DNA from: Lanius collurio
Taxonomy: Eukaryota; Chordata; Aves; Passeriformes; Laniidae
Direction of reading: 5' to 3'
Length of the DNA: 64,000 nt
NCBI GenBank assembly: GCA_020086605.1
Contig: JACBWW010000017.1
Span: 5,644,588 to 5,708,587 of the forward strand
Numbering within the stretch: position 1 is the stretch's first letter; the number at the start of each line of letters is the position of its first letter. Under the pieces are notes generated by a model. It was not told the DNA's origin and searched no databases. It saw only the letters and a list, made by a program, of their open reading frames with translations. Positions 1 to 12,865 of this stretch are shown one piece after another. The position numbers and the translations under genes are program-made.

Positions 1-2995
1 TCCTGGTGTTAAAATCAAGAGTCAGACACGGTTAGGAGGGGGAAAAGGGATTTTACCTTGGTGTTTATTTTAAGGATCCTTAGGTGCACACATCCAGGTC
101 AGGTGCACTGAAGTTCACCTGCAAAATGCACACACCAAAAAGATCTGGTATAACATTATAGGTCTTACTAATTAGCATAACTATCAAAAATTCCCCAGTG
201 AGACACTGGAGTGAACCCCCCTCCCCAAGGAACCTTCCCCTGGATGGTTCTGTCTCAGTTTACAGAATGGATTCTGGAGAGGTCCTCGGGATCTGGGGCA
301 CGTTAACCTCTGCCTACAAAGCTTCTAAAATATTTAGTGTCCAAGTTTAACAAACAAGCCCAAGAATGTAGGCAAAAGCACCAGGAACAGAAGCTGCAAA
401 AAGGCATGAAAGGGATATAAAATAAAAAGCAAAAAGTCTTCATGGCATCAATAGGAGCCAGGCACCTCCCTTTTGTTGGAAGTCCCTGGGAGGTGCAGTC
501 AGTGCTGCCCTTCACGGGCTGAAGGGAAGTGATGGCTTCTGGGTGATGGGCACCCCACAAGAGGTCCAGGGGCATCAACAACGGGACACAGCTCATGGGG
601 CCAGCTGGGAACAGCCTGCAAGCCAAGCAGGCTTAGGGACTTTGTCCTGCTAGGCAGAGGCACAGATTTGACTTCTGGCCATGCCCTGGGCCAGCTGTCA
701 CTTTGGGAAACATCACTTCATTGCTCTGCTCCCACATCTCCTTGCTCAACTTTGGCTTTGCTGTGCTTATCTACGCTGCTGATTGTCCAGGAACGCTCTG
801 GGAGTCAGTCCTAGCCAGGTGTCTCTGCTTGGGTACTAGGTCTGATGGCATTTCATTTTCCCCTTCCCTTGACTGGTTAAAACTAACAAAAATGTTCCTA
901 ACCTTTCTCCTAGGAGAAAAATGCTGGAAAATATGAGCCTAAAAGGCAAAACAAGCCCAAATTTCTCCCTTTCATAAGACATCTAAGAAAATCTCCCGGC
1001 TGAAGAACTTTACAGCCCACTCACCACATGGCTCTGAATATTTGGGCTGGCACTACCAGTGCCAAGCTGGGCACACCGGCGTTTTGCTCTCAACATTTTG
1101 TGTGCTGGCATGCAGCCAAGCTGGAGGAATCTCTGTAATCATAGGAGATGAAAATTAAAAACCCATCAGATCCCCGACCCAACAACAAAGCCTTTCTGCA
1201 GGAGGCAGAGGGCAGTGTTTGCACACACATAGTCATCAGGAGCTTGAGCGGGTCAAGTTCATCCCTGGTGTTCTCCCCGTGCTTCTCTGTGGGGCGAGGG
1301 TGGTGGGGTTCTCTTTGGGGCAAGGGTGGTGGTCCACTGGGATTCAGTGAGGTAAAGGACAGCCTGGATGTGTTTGGGGAATGTTGTGGGGGTGGTTGTA
1401 GCACTCATTTCTTCTGAAAAACTGCCACAAGTCCCCATGGAGCCCCTTGAGACTGGGGCACAGCTTGTCCCGTGGCACAACTGCATCAGGGAGCCCCAGC
1501 GGGTTTTCTCCCCAAAAACTTGCCCTGCACTGAGCAGTCAGAAGCTGAGTCACAAATGTTATAGGCTTCACAAGAGGCAGCTGTTCACAGGTTCAGCTCT
1601 TTGGTCCCGTCCCTGGGGCACTCATGGATCTGGAAAGGGAAAAAGTGCCCACTACGTTATCCTGCTTGTTGCATTTTATAGGTCTCCCTTAATGTTAGCT
1701 GTATGCAGGCAGATGATCCCGGAGAGGCAGGAGGGGGGCAATGTGCCTGTGTACATGCACATTGGAGGAGGATAATTTGATCTCCTCCCTGCCTCCCCCC
1801 TGGCCGCCACCTCAAAACAAACCTACAGCGTGGCAATGTGCCTCACGGATTAGCAAGGGGAGACCACGGCACAGCCTCGCTTCTGGGAAATGTCACCGAC
1901 TAATGGCATGGCAGGGCACTCACAGCCTCGGAGCCGACCCTTTGGCAGGAGCCTGCAAGTCTGAAATCAATACCCCCTGCGCTTCCTGTGCCCCCCTGCT
2001 CCTGCTCATCCCCTCCAGAGCCGAGCTTTCCCAGGGTCGCAGCTCAGATCTGCCTCATCCGGATGCTCCCTGTGACAAAACACTCTCTAAGGCTAAACAT
2101 ATTGGAAAATTGAAAGAAAACTTTTCCCAAACGAAAACTCAGTTTGTGTTTACAAACAGGGCTGCTTTAGGAAACCAATAAACTTCACACTTTCCTGCTG
2201 GTACCCTCAGGGGAAAAATATCTGCTCTGAAGTGCTGCTCCTACAGAAACACTTTGTGTGTGCCTATAGAGACCACTGTAGTTTGTATCCATTTGAAGAG
2301 GGAGAACATAAATCTTTCCGAGGCATCTCTTTGGTGTTACCTGCAAGAGGCAGCTCCCCCTCTGCAGCACCAGCTGCATTTCACATTATGGTAAAGACAG
2401 CTCAGGGAGACTCTTCTGGCACTCGATTCTAACCATCCTGTGATTAAATTCATCCTTGCTTTAGCCTCACTGTGCCACTGGAGCTGAGTCAAGGTTTAAT
2501 TTATCCCACAGAGTTTACGAGGTCCTCATGAGCTTTCAGCAGAGGAGAAATGCACTCCCTGCCCATGGTGCACTCAAACAGCGGATTGGACATCCCAGCT
2601 CCGAGCTGAGCAGGGTCTGGGAGGACAACACTGCAGCAGGTGGTGTGTAAAGGGATGTGTGACACAGCCACACTGCTTAACCACTGAGAAATGTAAAATT
2701 ATCTCTGAGAAAGCCTTTCCTACACACCAGAGTCACAGCACTGCTCTCACTGAAGGGTGGGAATTACTGTCCCCCCATTTCAGTTAAGCAGCTACTGAAT
2801 GCTGTGGGGTCCATAGGCTGCTTCCAGTAGGGATGGGGACTGTCTATAATCCTTATTTGGTCCCTCAGTGCTTCAGGAACCAAATAAGATCATGTTTCTC
2901 CTCTAGTCAGTGCCTCAAACTTTCTCTATGATTTTTACTATTTTTTTCTAAATATTTCTAATGATAAATAAATAGTGTAATTAATATATTATATA
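1..2995. other. Intergenic stretch, no gene recognised
   Basis: Overlapping open frames on + at 1368-1775 and 1741-2181 (135 and 146 codons), plus others on both strands, have no recognisable domain. No dispersed repeat was identified. The last 60 bp before the gap become extremely AT-rich. Confidence 0.5.
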
Positions 2996-3373
2996 NNNNN
3001 NNNNNNNNNNNNNNNNNNNNNNNNNNNNNNNNNNNNNNNNNNNNNNNNNNNNNNNNNNNNNNNNNNNNNNNNNNNNNNNNNNNNNNNNNNNNNNNNNNNN
3101 NNNNNNNNNNNNNNNNNNNNNNNNNNNNNNNNNNNNNNNNNNNNNNNNNNNNNNNNNNNNNNNNNNNNNNNNNNNNNNNNNNNNNNNNNNNNNNNNNNNN
3201 NNNNNNNNNNNNNNNNNNNNNNNNNNNNNNNNNNNNNNNNNNNNNNNNNNNNNNNNNNNNNNNNNNNNNNNNNNNNNNNNNNNNNNNNNNNNNNNNNNNN
3301 NNNNNNNNNNNNNNNNNNNNNNNNNNNNNNNNNNNNNNNNNNNNNNNNNNNNNNNNNNNNNNNNNNNNNNNNN
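2996..3373. other. Assembly gap (378 N)
   Basis: A run of 378 N. Both edges are very AT-rich (TTAATATATTATATA to the left, ATATAAAATATATTATAC to the right). An AT repeat probably caused the gap. Confidence 1.
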
Positions 3374-6300
3374 AATCTTCAGTGATGATATATAGAACTA
3401 GAATGATATTATAAATTATAATTATTATGTCATTATATAAAATATATTATACAAATAACAGTACATTTAATAATACCTTTTCCCCCTAATTTTTCCAAAA
3501 GACACAGTACTCTTCCAGCATCAGTGCACAGGTTTCTGCTCTGGATCCAGTCCTAAAGCCAGGCTCTTCTTGCACTGTATAGTTCTGATCAGTCTCACAC
3601 GTTCCTCTTATCAGTCTTGCAACTCAGTTCGTTTCATTGTAAAAAGCTTATTTATCACCTCCATCTCTCCTGAATAAAGAATGACCATCCTACCTTCATG
3701 GAACATAGCTGGGACTAGGTCCCAAACCTCTTAAATACCCAGGGCTCTCCACAGTGGGAGAACAGCAAATCACATGGGATTTGTCAAAGATTTAAAGAGT
3801 TATAGGAAAGCAATTATTTTTACAGAGCATTTCTCTTGGGACATTTTGCAACACAGGCTGATTTTGGTCCTTTCCAAAGCTCATCAGAGGTCCTGTGCCA
3901 CTCCAGGTCCCTGCACAAACCCACTGCTGCCCCAGTGCTGGGGGATGGCTGCATGGAGCTCCAGTCTTTGTGTTCAAGGGGAACATTGCCCCTGTATGGA
4001 AAATTCCACTATGAAAATCCAATGTCCACAAAGGAGACAGAGGAGTCCTGCAACTTTATTCAGATAAAGGGAGAGACTCCACTGGGACATACCCCTGTGG
4101 TGTTTTCTCTCTCGAGGTTTCGGAGGGAGCAGCCTCCATTTATCCCAAACTCCCAGCCGCACGTTGCCCTCTTCCTTTCCCCATTGCTGAGGTACCAGGA
4201 AGGTGCAGCCTTCCCAAACTTCCTACCACATTTCGTCCCTTAAACCTGTCCTTTCCCCCCAAAGTTCAGAAACTCAGGCTTGTGTGGCCCCATTTGTCTG
4301 TTTCAGGAGTAAAAACTGTCTGGGCCCTACAACAAACCTGCTGCTTGAAGCTGGTAGAGACATTAAGGTCCATTTCAAAGATGTCAGCATCCATCCCCTC
4401 ACCTGTTTGTGAAGACATTAGCACACATCTTCCCTATCACCCTCACACCCACTCCAGCCTTCACCATCCTAATTACCTTCATAGCTTTGGAGGTTTCAGC
4501 ACGAAATCCTGTCCAAAACCTGACCCCCTTCACACCTCTTTGGGTTTTCCGTAGGAAATACTTCAAAGGCAGATCTGAGCCCAGTGGCCTCCTGTAGAGG
4601 AATTAACTTTTTCAGTAAATCCATCTCAGGATTTCTAGTTTGCCTTCCTTCAGTGTTGTGGAAGCAAAAGCAATCTTGGGTTTTAAGCATTTCACAATTT
4701 AAAGATGTTCCTTCTAGAAAATTAACTAAAACATTTTGCTTGTGGAATAATTTTAATAAAACTTCTACCTTTTAAAATCCCTGGAGTCCTCAACATAAAT
4801 TCAGAGAGTGATGATGACTTGGAGGGACTTGTTGGGGTTTGCTGCAGGGTGATGAGGGAGTCAGTGGTACTTTCATGGGACAAATTGTTTTCCCTTTCAT
4901 GGGGAAAACACTGGGGCAGTGGGAAGATGGAGGCCAGTGGGAAGAGTGGATTGTGGAGGACTGTAGAGGCAGGACTCAAGCAAAGAATAAGTCCCAGACT
5001 ATTCTGAAAAGCCCAAGAGCAACCCCCCTTCCTAGGGAAGTGCTTATTTTAATTAGGTCAGCATTTGTGGTCAAACTTCCACTTCAGATGTTCTTCAAAA
5101 ATTCAGCAAAGCTTCAGACAGGGTGATTCCAAGATTTGTAGCACAACCTCTGTGCTGCTGGGGCTGCCATGGTTGCTTACAGCAGCTGGCACCATTGGAC
5201 ACTGCTGGTCACACCTGTTGGGAGGGCACCAGGAATGCCCAAATCCCCTTGGGAAAGTACTCTGAAAAACACAACATTTTTGAGGGTCTTGCTTCTATGT
5301 GTTGGTGAAAAAAGAAAGGAAAATATCTCCACTGGAGTGACTTCACCCAATCTAATATTCAGAGCTGGAGATGAGCCCAGGGGAGCGATGGGCCCCATGG
5401 CTGAGAATGTGTGGGAGCTCACAAGAGCCCCACTTTGGGCACCAGCCTGGCAAGAGAGCTGCTTCACCAACGCGTGGGTTTCAGAAAAGCTGGATCCTGG
5501 TTCAAGGAGGAGAATGTCCTCAGAGCTCCCAAATCCAATTTTTAAAAAATTTATTTTTATTTTTCCCCCCAAGAGAGGCTCCAGCTCTGCTGCCAGCGCT
5601 CCGATGGAAGCTCGGCGTGGCTCTCCTTCATGGGACACTGGGCAGGGAGGGCTCTGCAGCCCTGATGTGACAGCTGGGTGGGAGCTGCAGCAGCCTGGTG
5701 GCAGAGCCTCGGGGCAGGACCAGGCTACACTTCCTACGTGGCAGGAGACACCTCTGACTACGTGCTCCGGGACTCCAGGCAGCGTGCTGCCCTCAGGCAC
5801 CAAGCACCAAGAGCAGCAAGTGTGGCTGTGGCGTGTTGCTGCTGCAGAGCTGGAAGTTTACACTGCATTTATTTTCTCACAGCAGAGGTCTCTTTTAATG
5901 CATTTTCAGAGCTTGTATACAAAGATTTGCTTCTTAGGAAAAAGACCAAACCTGATAGGAATAAGTTTGTTCCTGAAAGACCCAAAGGGAAATTATTGTT
6001 TGTTTAGGAGGTGTCCTGCTGTCAAAGAGTACTCTTCAGCTAGCAGGAGTGCTGCACAAGTTACCACAAAAAAAAGCTTCGTGGGAAGTCAGATCTGGGA
6101 AGAACATAATCCTCTACTTATTTCTACACAAGTTTTCAACATCTGTCTCAGTGCTCAAACCAGGCCACATCCCCTTTGAACTGCTCTGTCTCCAAAGATG
6201 GTGTTGGAGTACCCTGGCATGCCTGACCCCTGCGCCTCCAGGGATGCTCCACGCCAACATATGCATTGCATAGATTGGGATATTCTCAGCCAAGACAATA

Positions 6301-7379
6301 GATTTAATCCTTGGTGACAGTGTGTAAATAAAACAGATTTTAACATCTGGCCTTCTGTCTTTAAAACACAATGGCACTTCATAAATAATACAACACTGTA
6401 ACTCCCAGAAGGCACTAACAAGTACTTTATTAGGTGTCACGTCAGTGCCCCATTTTCCAGCAACTGCCCAGAACTAGATGTGCTATAATTCAGTTACACT
6501 GTAAGTAGCTACTAATGAGGCACATTATAATAAAGAGCCAATGCTGTGCAGCTAGACCGCAGTAAATCTGGAGTAATTCCAGTGAAATCAGTGCTAAAGC
6601 ATGGATGAAATGAAAAACAAAGGTTTGCTCAAAAAAAAAAAAAAAAAGAAAAGAAAAAAAGAAAAAAATTAAAAAGAAAATGGAGAAAAGTTCTGATGAA
6701 CTGGGACATTTTGAGGAGGGGTTTGTGGAAATCTCCTAATTCTTATTTTTTGCCCTTCCCTCTTTTCTACTCCATTCTCATCTGTCACTCATGTATTGAG
6801 TATCCTGACAAGGCTGCCTGATGATTAATTCTCCTGTTTTGTGGGTTTGCATAGTGCCTCCTGAGTACTTAGCAGGTCTTAGAGAGTTCAGTTCACTAAG
6901 CTCTTAGCTTGTCTGGCAGTCCCCAATGGCTTAATAATGTAAAATCATAAGCCAGACTGCAACTGATTCCACTTTTCCTGTCTATTCTTTTATCAGGACC
7001 TGCTGTGTGGGATCTGGAAGACAGGAGCATAATTAGATGTGTGCTGACTGGGATTTCCCTCCAGCAAGCACAATTCTGACCTCCAGCTCCACATATAAGC
7101 AGGGATGTTGGGGAGATGGATTTTCTGGGGATAATAATGCTTCCTTTGCTGTAGGATGGAGAAGTTCATAAAGCAGCTTTCTGGCCATAGAAAGATTTCT
7201 ATCCTCTTTCCTGAGTTTGCTCAGACAAATATGGTCTTGGAGCAGAGCTGAAATTGCTGTACTTTCTCATGCTGTATCGAACGGGATGCAACATTGCTGC
7301 ATGATGCAACCTAGAAATTACCTCACCCTCCTTAGAACCAGTCTTATACATCCAGTTTCCAGCTGACAGATTTATTTTT
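3374..7379. other. Intergenic stretch with one long open frame of doubtful meaning
   Basis: About 4 kb, repeat-poor apart from the A-rich tract listed separately. The longest non-channel open frame in the window lies here on + (5169-6179, 336 codons, GCCATGG start context). AATAAA follows at 6327-6332. The predicted peptide shows no known domain, signal peptide or membrane segment, and an in-frame T/A-rich patch gives FKKFIFIFPP. I do not call it a gene. Confidence 0.4.
6631..6683. repeat. A-rich low-complexity tract
   Basis: An A18 run continues as AAAAG-rich sequence. There is no upstream retrogene or SINE body to explain it as a retroposon tail. Confidence 0.85.
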
Positions 7380-7655
7380 AGCCCTCAATGGCATTACCTC
7401 CTGTAGTAGACTAAGAGGCTCGTTTCTGATCTCTGCCTAATTAACAGGCAGTGTGTTTGCAGAGCCCAGCCCGGGTGCGTGTGCGAGGACAGGTCACTCC
7501 GTGGGCATGTGCGTGGGGCCGTGTGCGTGTGCTGGCTGACAGCACACCCATCACACCCATCCTGCCAGGGGGTCACAATCCAATTTGCCACTTCCTTTCG
7601 ATCCGAACAACGTCATTACCTCCCGATAATGTGGTTAACAGGGAGCAGGAGATGC
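7380..7655. promoter_or_regulatory. CpG-bearing, conserved-looking noncoding block
   Basis: About a dozen CpGs occur in two groups: GGGTGCGTGTGCGAGGAC plus GCGTGGGGCCGTGTGCGT (7473-7530), and TTCGATCCGAACAACGTCAT plus CTCCCGATAATG (7598-7631). Methylation decay normally removes CpGs from such AT-context DNA. It also has CACTTCCT (ETS-like) and GTTAAC. No protein frame is recognisable. Confidence 0.25.
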
Positions 7656-8343
7656 TCTGGGATGCTGGCTGGTGGTGGTGAAGCAGCACCAGAGCACGTG
7701 TGCAATCCTTGGGCTGTGGGGGCAGTGGCAGTTTGTGGGGCACTGCCATGCTGTGTCCTGACCATGAAATTGGGATAATGCTCGAACTGGGACACTGGGA
7801 TGCATCCTGTGTGCTGAGACTGCTGTGAGCAGTGTTAGGCAGCAGCATGAAACCCATATAGAATTACTGTTCTGTTGTGATTTCTGCAGTTTAAGACAAA
7901 TCAACTCTGATTCAGAAAAAAAACCCAAACAAACCAAAAATGTGAAACTTGAGCTGGACTTCCCTAGGACTGTCCATGAGCTCCTGATGGGAAGATACTT
8001 CCATGGACCCTTCAGAGACAGGAGTGGTAGGCATCCATTTGTGCTTGTAAGGCTTCTGCTCTCCCATGCTGGACACCAAACTGACAGCAAAACTGGACAG
8101 GAGCAAAGCTTTATCTTTATTAAGCAGTAAGATATCGACTGGAAGTCAGCTACCCTTCCTCCTAGAGGAGCACCCTAATCATGAAGCTATAGAATCACAG
8201 TTGTCCTTTCCTCCCAGCCCAGCCCAATTGTAATTTAATTATTTCAAAGTCCAGCATTGCATCAACATCAGGGAATGAAGCACACATCACCCCTTCACCC
8301 TGCCCTATGATTGCGTGGGCGCGGAGCCCAAGAAATTGGTCCT

Positions 8344-8430
8344 CATAGAATCATTAATGGTTTGAGTTAGAAGGGACCTTAAAGATCATTTAGTTCTGAC
8401 CCATTCACCAAGGGAGATTCAACTCCTGCT
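8344..8430 (-). mobile_element. CR1 LINE 3' end, short fragment
   Basis: Antisense on +: CATAGAATCATTAATGGTTT, GAGTTAGAAGGGACCTTAAA and GATCATTTAGTTCTGACCC. Only about 90 bp of the extreme 3' end remains. Confidence 0.88.
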
Positions 8431-9713
8431 GTTGGAAGCAGAGCCAAATTTATTCTTCCATAAATAAGTGCTTCCTCATCTGTAGACCTTCAGGAGGAGA
8501 GTGGAGAACTGTTAAATGTTGGAGAGGGCAAAGTCTGATTTTGCAAGCACATCTGCAGCCCAAACTGCACCTGGTAGCTCCTAATTTTGCCATGTGATCA
8601 GTTTGAGGAATGAACAAGGTTCTGGGATATTTGGTTCTCCCAAGGAGGACGTGTTGGGAATTGTTATTGTCAGACCTTTAAGTGCTTGAATATGTTAATT
8701 TCAAAACACATTAGGAGCTCTGAGATTGAGACCCTCCTGAGCCCTGCCCCTTCAGAACAAGGAGTTTTCACCTTGGAGCCCCAAGCAGCCTTTAGGCCAC
8801 TGGGACTTCAGTGCAGAGGAAGGGATGTGCACTTTAATCTGCAAAGTGTGATGTGTGAGAGGTGTGATGAGGTGAAAACTGTGAAGTGCTTGGCCCTTCT
8901 GACAGTAGGAGCAAAAAAATAATGTAGACAAGCAGAAATACTAAAAGTGTTTGCACTGTGCTTCAGCCACAGAGAAAGGACAAGAAACCAGATATCTGGT
9001 GTCCCAGTCCCTGAGTTTGGATATAAAATCAGACTCCTTTCCCTTTGGTGCAAAGATGGACTCAATTTCCAGTTATTCTATATAAGAAGTTGCTACACTT
9101 GTGTTTCAAAATCCCCACCATGTTTTTTCACATATATTTGTTAAGCAGCTGATTTTTACTCTTTGAATAAAAGAGCTTTTTTTTTTTTTTTTCCTCAGAT
9201 ACCTCATACAAGGAGGTCTATTTTTTACCCATTTCCTCTGTCTTGGCACAGTGAATCACTGTTCACACAATGCTGAATGAAGCTACTAATTAAATATGTG
9301 ATTTTTATTAGACTGTAGACAGGCTATACTTATGAGATGGTGCAGTAAGTGACTTGTTTGTACTATTCTTTAACTTATCTCCTGCCCCTATCCAACTGCT
9401 TTGAGTGCAAACATGTCTACACTCACAAGGTATGATGGCAAATTCTCTCTGGATTCATGCTCTTGTACACAGATCCACATTCTTAAGTAAGGAAGCCTGG
9501 AAAAGTAATTACATGGCTGCTTGTGACTCATTTGGTTACCCTGACGTAGCTCTGAGGCTTGAAAGGGCTCTCTGTGCTCATGCTGAGCTGTTTGCTGACT
9601 TTGCAAGGAGCTCACTGAAGTGAATGATGGATACCTGCTCTGGGACTCACACGGATCAGGCAGAAAAAATTTAGGGTGGAAGCATACCAAGGGGCACAGA
9701 CTTATGCAAGTCT
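8431..9713. other. Intergenic stretch, no gene recognised
   Basis: Unique-looking, with a T15 run at about 9178. Frames are at most 110 codons, unrecognised. Confidence 0.5.
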
Positions 9714-10180
9714 GAATCACAGAAGCACAGAATGGTTTGGGTTGGAAGAGACCTTACAGATCCTCTCATTACAGCTCTCCTGCCATGGGCAGGAACACCT
9801 CTCACTATCTCAGGTTGCTCAAAGACCCATCCAACCTGGTCTTGAATGCTTCCAGGGATGGGGCAGCCACAGCTTCTTTGGGCAACCTGTGCCAGGGTGT
9901 CAACACCCTCATTGTAAAGAATTTTTTCCTAATATCTCATCTAAATCTCCCTCTTTCAGTTAAAAGCCATTTCCCATTGTCTCATCACTCCATGCCCCTG
10001 TCCTAAGTCCCCTCCAGCTCTCTTGTAGCCTCTTCAGGCACTGGAAAGGGCTTTAAGGTCTCCCTAGAGCCTTCTCTTCTGCAGGATGAACTACCCCAGC
10101 TCTCTCAAGCCTTTCCACATAGGAGAGTGCTCCAGTCCTCTGACAACCTTCATGTCCCTCTTCTTGACCACACAGATGGT
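9714..10180 (-). mobile_element. CR1 LINE 3' fragment
   Basis: One of the longest CR1 pieces, antisense on +: GAATCACAGAAGCACAGAAT, GGTTTGGGTTGGAAGAGACC, CTGCCATGGGCAGGAACACC, CTTCCAGGGATGGGGCAGCC, ACAGCTTCTTTGGGCAACCT, CATTGTAAAGAATTTTTTCC, GCCTTCTCTTCTGCAGGATG, AGAGTGCTCCAGTCCTCTGA and CTTCATGTCCCTC. The start is sharp; the right end fades near 10180. Confidence 0.96.
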
Positions 10181-12771
10181 GGTGCTCAGCACCCCTTCTT
10201 TCCCTTAAGCAAGTTGGCAGATTTTTGGCAAAGCTCTGATTAATGATACATCCCATTCCTCTGCTGGCCCTGCTCATGTGTGTGAAACAGCCCAGCCACC
10301 TCTCCCGTGTGCTCTGCACTGCCAATGTCCTGCTTCTTACATGGAGCTGAGCAGCAGCTCGGGGCACCCAGTGTTTTATCTACCTTTGTAAAAATTCATT
10401 TATTGTGATACTTCAAGGGGTCTGTGCAGCAGGTGAAAAATGGGTGGAAGTAGGCAAAGAAATGCATCACTTTACAGTCAATCTTTCTGTGATGGAACAG
10501 ATTAAAAGCAACTATGCAAGAAAATAGCATCCCAAATCCCAGCAAAAGGAAAAAATATATATATAGCCTTACAAAGATAAGAAATATGATGTTTGCGGGG
10601 AAAAAAAAGAAGCTTCCCTTCTGTTTCTTCTGTTTCTCAGACTAACAGTCTTTTGTAGGGAGAATGAGTGCTATTTTCTTATGGCTTTTAAATTGGTTTC
10701 TTGATTTGTTTCTTTATCTGCTCCCCGAGACTTTCCTGATTAGTTGAGATTTCTGCACTCACTAGTTGATTAAATAATGAATACATTTGTTTGATTTGCA
10801 GTTGCTTACTTAATTAAAATTTCTTTTCAGTGCCCCAATTTCCATTATGATTTCAATTTTGCATTTAATCACTCTGTTGTTCTTTGCTGCCACCTCTCTT
10901 AATAGAGGTCTACTCTCCTGTCAGCCTTATTGCAAAGCCTGGCTCAGCTGCTCATGGGCAGAGAGAAAACTCCATTTGTGAAGTTGATTTAGAAACCTAG
11001 AGGGAGAGGGGAGCAGCTTGAATTTGCAGAAATTGCAGATGTGGTTTAGTCTAGGAAATTAATGAAAACTATTTCTATCATTGTCTGGTCAAGAAGCATC
11101 AAATGAGACTGTGGAGAAAGATCAGATTTTATATTTAACATTCTGTAAGCCAAGGCTAAAGGAAGGTTTCTTCATCCCACAGAGCAGACAATGATCACCA
11201 CTTTGGCCAGTGGTTTGTAGCAGTGGGAGAGTGTCACCTTCACCAGAAAATTTGTGATGAGGCATGAGCTCAATGTTTTAGTGTTAATCCATTTGAGAAT
11301 AGTGCATATTCTTGCCTAATTTATTCTCCCTTGTCTTTATTCTCAATTTTCCCCCTCACCTGGATGTACTCTTCTATATTTGCTTTCTTGCAGCAGACAC
11401 AAAATTTCTACGTCCTGAACTTGTTTCTCATTCTGAACTTTTTTTCTGTTCACTGGTGGGATCACTCATGAAATGATTATGCCATCACCACATTTTAATG
11501 CCAATATCACAATCTGATTAATAAGAGAGTAAGAGAAATTCCACTTTTGATGGTGATGGAGGCTACAGACATGGGAACGTTCCTCTGCATCAGTTCACAG
11601 TCGAAGGGGAACCTGAGTCAGGAATGTAATATTGGTATTTGAAAAGAAAAGGCATCTGTCATCCCATGTATAGCAAGCTCAGAACATGTTTTAAACCGTC
11701 AGGCAAGGCAGAAACACTGCATGACAAACTCCTCCCCAGGCACATGATGATGCTCTTATGATGGGGTTCTTGGAGAATAAAATATTTATTGTATATTTTG
11801 CCATCTACACAAATATTGCAGTCAGAGTCACCAAAATGTCTAGCTGGAGAAGCTGATCAGAGGTGAAGAAGGTGCCACACAGAGGGGTTCAAGTGGACAA
11901 GCACTGAGGACAACTGATACTTTGGGAAGCTTGGAGGAGGGAATGACCAGTGTTAATGGCTTAAATCCTTATCCACCCAGGAAACCCCTTTAACTCCACT
12001 GAAGTGAATATATGTCAGCTTAGAAATCACAAGAACATCTGGTTTATGTATTTGCAGAAGTAGGATAGGTTAGGGACTCAAATTTTGCTGTGCTTCCATG
12101 TCTGCAGCTTTTAATTCAGCAAGAAATACAAACACATCCTTTAAAACTGCCCACAAATAACAATGACTCTGCTGGAGCTAGGAATTATTTTTGCTAACAC
12201 CAAAAGCAGTAGGAACAGACCTTGTAATCTTGACAACTGTGGGCGATAAGTCAATGGCAAATGTGCCTTTTCATAGAAAGTAGAAATCAGCTATTCATAA
12301 AAAAAACAGAGCTGAAAGAAACCTTGAAAATTTATCTTTCCTGAGTGTAGGACTTCTGGGAGCCAGAATCAGAGCAAAAGCCTCCCTTCCCCTAAAAGCT
12401 GTCTTGTTTTTAGAGTAACAGACACGGAATAAACAAGTGAAAGAAAGTATCTCACCCTTCAGCTGGGGAGGGACTGAAGCGAACTGAGGGAAGCAACCTC
12501 CTGAAGATGTTTTCAGAAGGTCTGCACTGGACCTTAAAAATAAATATGTGACATCAGGTGCATTAGTCTAATTCAAACACTTATGATTCCTCATCCTGGA
12601 CATATCAATAGCCCTCTTGCTCAAGGAGCAGCCATCCAAAGTTTCCTGCTCTGGCCTGTGATTTGGGTCTATCCCAGTCATCAGTTGCAGTGACTATAAA
12701 ATTGTTTCTCACATGATTGAACATCTTAAACTGCTGAAAACACCCATTTAAGAGTTATTTATTTGTTTTTC
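10181..12771. other. AT-rich intergenic stretch, no gene recognised
   Basis: The segment 10690-10880 is rich in TAATTA, ATTAAAT and GATTTG words and looks like unique AT-rich DNA. Nothing coding: frames are below 105 codons, and the longest (10053-10367, minus) partly overlaps the CR1 fragment. Confidence 0.5.
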
Positions 12772-12865
12772 TTATAGACCATGGAGTTTTGGAGTTGGAA
12801 GGGTGCATAGATTTGGAAGTACAATCCACCTTGTCCTCTAAAGCTGGTCAGATGAATCATGTCCC
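12772..12865 (-). mobile_element. Possible old CR1 3' fragment
   Basis: Antisense on +: TATAGACCATGGAGTTTTGG, AGTTGGAAGGGTGCATAG and AGTACAATCCACCTTGTCCT keep the order of an older CR1 3' end (tail, GTTGGAAGGG, TAGTACAACCCACC). Only short matches remain. Confidence 0.4.

Noticed and set aside
5177..5803. 208-codon minus-strand frame antisense to the 336-codon frame
   Set aside because: Shadow of a stop-poor segment; no recognisable protein features.
9676..10367. Frames of 89-104 codons on both strands
   Set aside because: They lie mostly within or at the edge of a truncated CR1 fragment's untranslated 3' part.
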